Assembly: GCA_905479805.1 (NCBI GenBank)
Contig: CAJQNY010000070.1
Span: 1-36,459 of the forward strand
Origin: an uncultured Arenicella sp.
Lineage (GTDB): Bacteria > Pseudomonadota > Gammaproteobacteria > Arenicellales > Arenicellaceae
DNA length: 36,459 nt
Direction: 5' to 3'
Below, piece after piece: positions 7,964-14,170 of this stretch; the stretch's first letter is position 1, and each line of letters opens with the position of its first letter. The notes under the pieces were generated by a model. The model was given only the letters and a program-made list of their open reading frames with translations. It was not told the origin of the DNA and ran no database searches. A program made the position numbers and the translations under genes.

Positions 7964-7996
7964 TGCGCTCTTTAATGCACTTTCTAATGCACTTCC
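7961..7996 (+). repeat. Three tandem 12-bp repeats (TAATGCrCTyTT-like)
   Basis: TAATGCGCTCTT (7961-7972), TAATGCACTTTC (7973-7984) and TAATGCACTTCC (7985-7996) stand head to tail. The first copy starts with the stop codon of the flavoprotein gene. The unit resembles the TTTAACGCAC repeat at 1107-1130. Slippage or a post-transcriptional element between two operon genes are both possible. Confidence 0.8.
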
Positions 7997-8065
7997 AGCT
8001 GGCTTTAGCTGTAATGGCAGCATGTAAAACCATCGAATTTGACCGTGCAAGATCAGGAGAACGCA

Positions 8066-9250
8066 ATGGTTGAAAGCAAAGCAACCGGTATGGAAGGATT
8101 GGAAACTACTCTGCCGAGTAGTTGGTATTTAGACGATTCTATCTACGCGCTAGAGCGCGAACATATCTTTATGCAGGAATGGATATGTGTTGGTCGAGAA
8201 GAAGAGATACCAAACCAAGGAGATCATAAAATCATCGATGCCTACGGCGAAAGTATTTTATTAGTCAGGAGCAAAACTGGAAAACTAAATGCTTTCTACA
8301 ATGTGTGTCGTCACCGTGGCTCTCTACTCTGCGCAGTTGAGCCAGAGTCAAATTCTGACGTAGATATCAATGATCGCGTAGAGCTAAAAGGCGGAGTCAT
8401 CGGAAAAAACAGAATACTCTGCCCCTATCATGGCTGGAGCTACGGGCTCGACGGCCAATTGCAACGTGCACCGCATATGGCCGACGTCGCTAATTTCAAG
8501 CCCGAAAAAATACAGCTGTATAGTGTATTGCTTGAAACTTGGGGCGGATTTATCTTTATTAACCTTAACCCCAGTCCTGGCGCCACGTTTGGAGACCATA
8601 TTGCTCAAACTGCGCATAATTTTCGTCGTTACCCACTCAGTGATCTGCGAATTGCAAAGACCATTCGTTATGAGGTCAACGCGAACTGGAAGGTGATCTG
8701 TGAGAATTACAACGAGTGCTACCACTGTGGACCTGTCCACCCTGAGCTATGTAAGATAGTCCCCGCATTTTTGGAAAGTGGCGGCTCAGAACTAGACTGG
8801 GAGCAAGGCGTCCCGCACCGCGATGGCAGCGACACATTCACTTTTAGCGGAGTTTCAGATCGCCCTTCTTTCCCCAACCTAAACGCCAGCGAGCAAAACA
8901 GCCACAAGGGTGACTTATTATACCCTAACCTATTCTTAAGCTTTGCTAGAGATCACGTAGCCGTGTTTATCCTCCAAGCCAAAGGAGCCAATAGAACGAT
9001 TATTGATTGCCTTTTTCTTTTCGAGGAAAGCGAAATAAACAAAGACCTGTTCAACCCAGATGATGCGATTGAATTCTGGCACCTGGTAAACCGCCAAGAT
9101 TGGACGATTTGCGAACGTGTACAGCAAGGCATGAGCGCTCGAATTCACAATCATGGCGTGTTCTCGCCTATGGAGGATTGGAATTTGGATATTAGAAAGT
9201 ACGTGATCGATCGCATTGGCCAGCTGGTGCCAGTAGAAACAAGCAGTTAA
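8066..9250 (+). CDS. Rieske 2Fe-2S oxygenase alpha subunit, betaine-demethylase (GbcA/Stc2/CntA-like) type
   Basis: A 394-residue oxygenase component. The Rieske centre uses C81-x-H83 (CRHRG) and C119-x-x-H122 (CPYHGW); the mononuclear iron site is 'ENYNECYHCGPVHPEL' with H220 and H225 plus a C-terminal acidic ligand (SPMEDW). The residue bridging the two centres is glutamate (E217) where aromatic-ring dioxygenases have aspartate, as in enzymes that cleave or demethylate quaternary amines. The loop between the two Rieske motifs is 35 residues, about twice the usual 17. Start: ATG at 8066 behind AGGAGA; the ORF-track TTG start lacks one. Family enzymes monooxygenate N-methyl or C-N bonds of glycine betaine, stachydrine or carnitine. 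No reductase gene (GbcB/CntB type) is present in the window, so electrons must come from elsewhere. It lies 102 bases downstream of the flavoprotein gene. Confidence 0.9.
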   Translation: MVESKATGMEGLETTLPSSWYLDDSIYALEREHIFMQEWICVGREEEIPNQGDHKIIDAYGESILLVRSKTGKLNAFYNVCRHRGSLLCAVEPESNSDVDINDRVELKGGVIGKNRILCPYHGWSYGLDGQLQRAPHMADVANFKPEKIQLYSVLLETWGGFIFINLNPSPGATFGDHIAQTAHNFRRYPLSDLRIAKTIRYEVNANWKVICENYNECYHCGPVHPELCKIVPAFLESGGSELDWEQGVPHRDGSDTFTFSGVSDRPSFPNLNASEQNSHKGDLLYPNLFLSFARDHVAVFILQAKGANRTIIDCLFLFEESEINKDLFNPDDAIEFWHLVNRQDWTICERVQQGMSARIHNHGVFSPMEDWNLDIRKYVIDRIGQLVPVETSS

Positions 9251-9399
9251 ACATAGCGCAATGACCTAGCGAGTGTGAGAAAACGGGCACATCGATCGTT
9301 CAATAGGTTCCAAAATTAGTCAAACGTCCTTTATTGCACTATGATTTAGGTAACAACCAGATAGATAAATTAGGCACAATTGGTGATAAGGAGATTTAT

Positions 9400-10665
9400 A
9401 TGAGTGATCAGGCCCTCAAGCAAGCAGCTTTAAAGCAATCAGACCCTTGGTCTTTGCCGCTTGAAACACTGGACCCTAGCGATGGGGTCATCTTTCAAAA
9501 TGAATGGCATCACGAATACTTCAAACGTCTGCGAGAAGAAGACCCTGTTCATTGGTCTCCAACGGGACCGACAGGACCGTATTGGTCTATTACCAAATTT
9601 AATGACATCATAGAGATAGAAAAGAACCACAAAGTGTTCTCATCTGAAAGAGATATTGTGATTGGAGATAACCCAGAAGGATTCTCCCCAACCATGTTCA
9701 TATCAAAGGACCAGCCAGTACACGATATTCAGCGTAAAGCAGCCATACCAGCCGTTGGGCCACAACGAATTAGCGAACTTGAAGACTTAATACGATCTAG
9801 AGTGGGCACTATCCTAGATAGCCTTCCTCTCAATGAGGAGTTTGATTGGGTAGATACGGTATCCATCGAGCTCACCACCCAGCTATTGGCGACGTTATTT
9901 GATTTCCCTTGGGAGGACAGGCGGCTTCTGCCATATTGGTCCGATGCCACGACCACCACTGACACTGTGGGTAATCCAGATGCGGACGAAGAAGAGCGGC
10001 AACGAGTGTTAATGGAATGCCTTGAGTACTTCACCAAGCTTTGGCACGAACGTGCCGCACAACCCCCTAAGTTTGATTTCATCTCCTTGCTAGCCCATAA
10101 CCCGAACACTAAAGACATGATCGATGACCCTTTGGATTTCTTGGGTAATTTGATGCTCCTCATTGTGGGAGGTAATGATACTTCGAGAAACTCAATCTCA
10201 GGCGGGGTAAGGTTCTTAAACCAATTCCCTGGAGAGTATGCCAAGCTAAAGTCGGACCACAGTCTAATCCCTAGCATGGTGTCTGAAATCATCCGCTTCC
10301 AAACCCCGCTCGCACATATGCGTCGAACGGCTCTTGAAGATATTGAGTTTGGTGGCAAACTCATTAAAAAAGGCGACCGAGTTGTGATGTGGTACATATC
10401 GGGCAATCGTGATGCTGAAGCAATAGATAACCCTGATCAGTTCATCATCGACCGCGATCAAGCGCGTCGCCACCTGTCTTTTGGGTTTGGTATTCACAGG
10501 TGCATGGGCAACAGGGTCGCCGAAATGCAGATTCGCGTTCTTTGGGAAGAAATAATGAAACGGTTTGAGAATATCGAAGTGGTTGGTGAACCTGAACTTG
10601 TACCATCGAATTTTGTTTTAGGCTACACCAAGCTACCTGTGAAACTGACCCCTCTTTCACGCTAA
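9400..10665 (+). CDS. Cytochrome P450, CYP153-like (terminal alkane/fatty hydroxylase family)
   Basis: A 421-residue soluble P450. It contains the oxygen-binding I-helix 'VGGNDTSRNS' (257-265), the ExxR motif 'EIIR' (296-299), 'TPLAHMRRTA', and the haem-binding loop 'FGFGIHRCMGNRVAEMQ' with C368 as thiolate ligand. Long stretches ('FDWVDTVSIELTTQLLATLFDFPWE', 'VVMWYISGNRD', 'RRHLSFGFGIHRC') match what I remember of CYP153 alkane omega-hydroxylases nearly word for word. I chose the ATG at 9400 because AAGGAGA precedes it at the right spacing; the TTG start adds 22 unconserved residues. CYP153 enzymes need a ferredoxin and a ferredoxin reductase, and none is encoded nearby. It is 149 bases downstream of the Rieske gene and may have its own promoter. 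Its substrate could be an alkane, fatty acid or terpenoid rather than a betaine. Confidence 0.9.
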   Translation: MSDQALKQAALKQSDPWSLPLETLDPSDGVIFQNEWHHEYFKRLREEDPVHWSPTGPTGPYWSITKFNDIIEIEKNHKVFSSERDIVIGDNPEGFSPTMFISKDQPVHDIQRKAAIPAVGPQRISELEDLIRSRVGTILDSLPLNEEFDWVDTVSIELTTQLLATLFDFPWEDRRLLPYWSDATTTTDTVGNPDADEEERQRVLMECLEYFTKLWHERAAQPPKFDFISLLAHNPNTKDMIDDPLDFLGNLMLLIVGGNDTSRNSISGGVRFLNQFPGEYAKLKSDHSLIPSMVSEIIRFQTPLAHMRRTALEDIEFGGKLIKKGDRVVMWYISGNRDAEAIDNPDQFIIDRDQARRHLSFGFGIHRCMGNRVAEMQIRVLWEEIMKRFENIEVVGEPELVPSNFVLGYTKLPVKLTPLSR

Positions 10666-11279
10666 GCAAAGGATTGCCAGGCTCGGGAATATAAAATTAG
10701 GTGAGTAGCTCACAAATAAATTTAATCTAAATTGGGGAATAAGATCCATACTTAGAAAAACGGCACGAATCCATGTGCCCACAAAATTCACACTATTTAG
10801 CGTATAAATTTCCGATCCCTACCTAACCAGTTTTAGCTCCCTTTTTTATAATTACCCTTATTCTTGTATAAACAGATTAGTTTCCATTCAATATGTCTAT
10901 GCGACGATGTTAACAATCCTGACATGCCGGTGTACAGATTTATTTTTATTGGTGTCTGTAATTCGACATCTTTAAAAGAATATAATTTACATGAGCCTGA
11001 TTCCCAGAATATTTGATACAACCCTGTTTTTAAAAGATCTATTCCATTATCAGTTCAGGCTTCATGAAAAACCTAGTGTCAGCGTTTTCCAGCCTAATTA
11101 ACACAAGAGTTGAAGTTTCTCTAAACCTCAGATCAAACAGATAGAGATAGACTGCGGGGCAATATGGCAGATTAAAACAACTCGCAGCGAATGCTACCAA
11201 TTTGAACGGCCTACAAAATGAATGCCAATCACCTATTCGTAGCGTTTATCTTCGAATAGTATATTTAGGCACTAAAATA
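10666..11279. other. 614-bp gene-poor, AT-rich intergenic region between convergent genes
   Basis: This is the longest non-coding stretch in the window, lying between the end of the CYP153 gene and the end of the PepSY gene. The only ORF-track entry is a 62-residue minus-strand frame (10833-11021) without recognisable family, and I do not call it a gene. Visible structures are a small palindrome GTGAG-TAG-CTCAC near 10700 and a perfect 7-bp inverted repeat at 11233-11259. I see no tRNA, no promoter I trust and no repeat family. It may be a decayed gene or hold a small RNA. Confidence 0.6.
11233..11259. terminator. Inverted repeat CTATTCG-N13-CGAATAG downstream of the PepSY gene
   Basis: Perfect 7-bp arms at 11233-11239 and 11253-11259 lie about 20 bases past the stop of the PepSY gene on the minus strand. 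No run of T follows in either direction, so it is at best a weak or factor-assisted terminator or an mRNA-end stabiliser. Confidence 0.3.
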
Positions 11280-12098
11280 CTAACGCACTTTGTTTGCACG
11301 ACCCAGCCAGATGTAGATCCCGCTACCGGCCAATAACATAAATAGAATCGCGAATAAGTCCATCAACCAGGCCCCAGCCTGACCAAAAAACCTACCACTA
11401 TGAACATCTTGTAGCACTTTGCTCTTGAGCAATGAAAAATTACGGGATTGGGAATAAGCTTTGCTTTCCTTGCCTTGCTCTTTAACCACAGAAGGCCTGC
11501 CCTTCATTAGCTGTTGCCGACCAGCTTGCGGTATGTCTTCAATTAAATCACTGATAAATTCAAGGGCATCCAAGTTAAATAGATAACTCTTGGTTTCAGA
11601 ATCAAGTCGCACATGCGAAGGTTCAACATTACTTAACACTGATAAAACAAAGCGCTTACCTTCGAATTCAATAGACTCAATACGCTCTCTGCCTAAAGTA
11701 AAAAGATGAACACCGTTAGCTGTAATTAGATGCAAAATACCATTTCGCTCAATCACATCCAGTAGCCTAGCCTGGTTATAAAGAACCGCATGGCGGTTAA
11801 TAATAATTGTGCCATCGGACCACACAACATTTTGAGCGGAATCAGTATCGGCAGCCAATACTAAACGCGCTGGCTCGACCCCATACCAATCGAGAACAAT
11901 ATTACTCGTAATATATTTATTGCTAGTAAACAATGTCCCCATATGATTCAAGGCGATACCCGTTGCGGCCAGAAAAAAAACCGCCACGGCTGAACACAAG
12001 CCGATACGCCGATGCCACCTCACAAAAGAACGCCTACGCTGAGTTTTAACGCTCTCAATGGCTTTTCTATTGCTGCTATTTCGGTTCGTCTCTGACAT
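11280..12098 (-). CDS. PepSY-associated transmembrane protein (electron-transfer partner of the FMN-binding protein)
   Basis: A 272-residue inner-membrane protein. A basic N-terminal tail (residues 1-30) is followed by 'RSFVRWHRRIGLCSAVAVFFLAATGIALNH', the first helix of PepSY-associated TM proteins, whose histidines are candidate haem or flavin-path ligands. Then comes a periplasmic domain of about 190 residues, and a final helix 'AGAWLMDLFAILFMLLAGSGIYIWLG' near 245-268. Relatives (PiuB/FoxB type) move electrons across the inner membrane and include siderophore-iron reductases. The start at 12098 (MSETNRN) was preferred to 12119; it overlaps the end of the FMN-binding gene by 23 bases, indicating translational coupling. 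It is the last gene of the porin/FMN/PepSY set. The exact electron donor and acceptor cannot be read. Confidence 0.75.
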   Translation of the reverse strand: MSETNRNSSNRKAIESVKTQRRRSFVRWHRRIGLCSAVAVFFLAATGIALNHMGTLFTSNKYITSNIVLDWYGVEPARLVLAADTDSAQNVVWSDGTIIINRHAVLYNQARLLDVIERNGILHLITANGVHLFTLGRERIESIEFEGKRFVLSVLSNVEPSHVRLDSETKSYLFNLDALEFISDLIEDIPQAGRQQLMKGRPSVVKEQGKESKAYSQSRNFSLLKSKVLQDVHSGRFFGQAGAWLMDLFAILFMLLAGSGIYIWLGRANKVR

Positions 12099-12645
12099 GT
12101 TGTTCCAGTAATAAAGCAATCTTCGCCACTTTTTTTAATGCGCGCACAGAAAGAGTCGCGCCACTTATACCATCAATCGACCCCGACAATCGTACCTTTG
12201 ATTTCTGAGTCTTGAGGCCCAAACCAATGAACTGTTTTGTGAAAAAATCATGCTTCACCTCCCACCCGCGGGACTCACGATAAGCCAACACTTTAACCTC
12301 GTCTATGTTTGTTTCACTCTCGATGTAACTCAATGATATTCCTACTGTTATAGGTTGTTCTTTGCCAATTTCATTCAGAATCCAAACCGACTTCGATTCA
12401 TTTTGCCAGTACTTGAGTCGTAAATAATTGGTACGATGCTGGAGTATTTCTTCGACCTGTTTCTTAATGTCTCCTCGCACCCAGACCCTCTGAATAGATG
12501 GAACTACACCATCAAACTGGTCTTGTAAAAACTCCTGGTTAGAGTGTTGAAATTTCTCTTGGGATTCACCTGCGCGAGCGTAGGCACCGCTGAAACCTGA
12601 GAGGAACAACAATAGAAATAGAAAACTGGCGGTCTGACGAATCAT
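12076..12645 (-). CDS. Periplasmic FMN-binding domain protein with ApbE flavinylation motif
   Basis: A 189-residue exported protein: a signal peptide (residues 1-24, MIRQTASFLFLLLFLSGFSGAYA|R), a region without recognisable domain, then an FMN_bind domain at about 90-185. 'DGISGAT' (158-164) exactly fits the Dxx[S/T]GA[T/S] motif at which ApbE attaches FMN covalently to the last Thr/Ser, here T164; the following 'LSVRALKKVAKIALLLEQH' helix is also typical. Such proteins carry electrons outside the cytoplasmic membrane, like NqrC/RnfG and the flavinylated reductases. It lies between the porin (122 bases upstream) and the overlapping PepSY membrane protein, which would hand electrons to it. No apbE gene is in the window. 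Residues 25-90 could hold a partner-docking site. Confidence 0.85.
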   Translation of the reverse strand: MIRQTASFLFLLLFLSGFSGAYARAGESQEKFQHSNQEFLQDQFDGVVPSIQRVWVRGDIKKQVEEILQHRTNYLRLKYWQNESKSVWILNEIGKEQPITVGISLSYIESETNIDEVKVLAYRESRGWEVKHDFFTKQFIGLGLKTQKSKVRLSGSIDGISGATLSVRALKKVAKIALLLEQHVRDEPK

Positions 12646-12767
12646 AAAAACAAATAGTTACTCATTAAAACCACAAGATGGAGCGCTCATTTCTGAACAC
12701 CCCATCGGTATAAACCCATGATCTTTCACTTGTCAGAAATTAATCCAACGCAGCAAAAAAAACCGAA

Positions 12768-13967
12768 TTAGAATTGATAGCCAACACCTAGATTAAAACC
12801 ATCGTCGTCTTTTGACCCGCTTTGGTTTTGAATATCTGCTTTGATCACTACATTCTCATGCAAATTCCAGTTTACGCCAACATCAAACTGTTCAACGGCT
12901 TCTGAACTAGAAAAACCGGCGGTTGTGTTGTATTCGCTATAGCGTAGAAATGCTGACCAATTATCATTGAATGTGTACGAAGGCTCAAGATAAAAACCAT
13001 CTTGTGAATCTTTACCTAGAGCAGCTGCGTTATCACTGTCGATGTCCCATTCTGCATACAAGGCACGCATTCCAAATGGGCCGCGTCGATACACGGCGTG
13101 CGCTTCAATCAAGGTAGCACTCGCCTCTTCCGAGCCTTGCGTTATATCCGCTTGACGCATAGCCGTAAGAGACAACTCGAGACCAGGTACACCTGTATAT
13201 TTTACGCGACCAGTTAGGGCGAAATCTTCAGCCTTCGCTTCAGCAACTTTTTGGCGGCCACTGCGTATTCTATAAGCGTTCTTACCTTCTGTCGGCACGT
13301 TCAAACCTGAATGGAATGCGACATCATAAGACAGACCGTTTGCTAAGCTACCGCTGTAGGCAGCACCGGCTTCCCACCACGTACTTGGAATAATTTCTTT
13401 CTCTACGCCATTTCGCTCAACCCCATGGAATGTGGGTGGCTCATGCGTTTCGTTTAATATACCGACCGGAACCAAGAATAAGCCCGCTTTTGCTGATGAA
13501 TAATCACCAAAACTGTACTCAATAAACGCCTGTTCCAACTCAACTTCGCCCGGCTTACCATCGCCAGCAAGCGCATGCTCAAGTTCGAATTCAGAGAAGA
13601 ATCTTAATTTATCGGTAAACTGCTTACCAAAAAATAACACAAAACGATGAAAATCAATTTCGCTGCCACTGTCTAGATTATTATAATGCAGCTCTCCATA
13701 GCCACCCAGGCTAACGCCCTCTAACGCGCTGCTGGTGAATCCATTGCCGAAGGATTTCTCTTCAATCGTTTCTATTGCAACTTCAGCTGTTTGGTTCGCC
13801 GTTTGCGCAGTTGTTTTAACTTCTTTCACTTGCGCTTCTAACATTTTGATATGAGATTTTAGGTTTTCAATTTCCGCCAAAACCTTATCCAGGTCTACTC
13901 CTTGAGCAGAAACACTGGTACTCAATAGAAAAGCAAATGCACCGATCAGGCTACTTCGTATTTTCAT
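12768..13967 (-). CDS. Outer-membrane porin, OprP/OprO-like, with N-terminal coiled coil
   Basis: A 399-residue outer-membrane beta-barrel. Residues 1-22 are a signal peptide (…FLLSTSVSAQ). Residues about 25-70 are a heptad-like coiled coil (VLAEIENLKSHIKMLEAQVKEVKTTAQTANQ), as in many porins that trimerise or reach the peptidoglycan. The rest is alternating amphipathic strands beginning 'VSLGGYGELHYNN' and ending 'FNLGVGYQF' with the C-terminal aromatic needed for BAM insertion. The middle ('FFSEFELEHALAGDGKPGEVELEQAFIEYSFGDYSSAKAGLFLVPVGILNETHEPPTFHGVERNGVE') is characteristic of the phosphate-porin-like group. It leads the FMN-binding/PepSY operon and is preceded by a Fur-like palindrome, which suggests that it admits an iron complex or other electron acceptor; phosphate is the family alternative. 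Confidence 0.85.
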   Translation of the reverse strand: MKIRSSLIGAFAFLLSTSVSAQGVDLDKVLAEIENLKSHIKMLEAQVKEVKTTAQTANQTAEVAIETIEEKSFGNGFTSSALEGVSLGGYGELHYNNLDSGSEIDFHRFVLFFGKQFTDKLRFFSEFELEHALAGDGKPGEVELEQAFIEYSFGDYSSAKAGLFLVPVGILNETHEPPTFHGVERNGVEKEIIPSTWWEAGAAYSGSLANGLSYDVAFHSGLNVPTEGKNAYRIRSGRQKVAEAKAEDFALTGRVKYTGVPGLELSLTAMRQADITQGSEEASATLIEAHAVYRRGPFGMRALYAEWDIDSDNAAALGKDSQDGFYLEPSYTFNDNWSAFLRYSEYNTTAGFSSSEAVEQFDVGVNWNLHENVVIKADIQNQSGSKDDDGFNLGVGYQF

Positions 13968-14027
13968 TTTACTGATTACTTCTGTTAATAATTAATGGTG
14001 AAACTGGATTCTAATCAAACATTAATC

Positions 14028-14056
14028 TAAATGCAAATCATTCTTGTTTGCATTTA
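14028..14056. promoter_or_regulatory. Perfect 10+10 bp palindrome overlapping a Fur-box-like sequence
   Basis: TAAATGCAAA (14028-14037) and TTTGCATTTA (14047-14056) are exact inverted repeats 9 bases apart. The 19-mer AATGCAAATCATTCTTGTT at 14030-14048 matches the Fur-type sequence AATGAGAATCATTCTCATT at 15 of 19 positions by my count. It lies between the divergent porin (ATG at 13967) and RND transporter (ATG at 14171), 60 bases before the porin start, and could control both. Confidence 0.6.
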
Positions 14057-14170
14057 CCAGAACATGAATGGTCTATTACTGATCAGAAGCTTCACGTAAG
14101 TAATTCTGTAAGGATGACACATGTAACGGTAGAATCTTCTATGCAATAAACGAGGTAACCTGAGAGAAAG

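Noticed and set aside
9729-10406. 225-residue minus-strand ORF inside the CYP153 gene
   Set aside because: Antisense shadow; the plus-strand frame has all P450 motifs.
10833-11021. 62-residue minus-strand ORF in the large intergenic gap
   Set aside because: No visible ribosome binding site, no family resemblance, AT-rich context; reported only as part of the gap.
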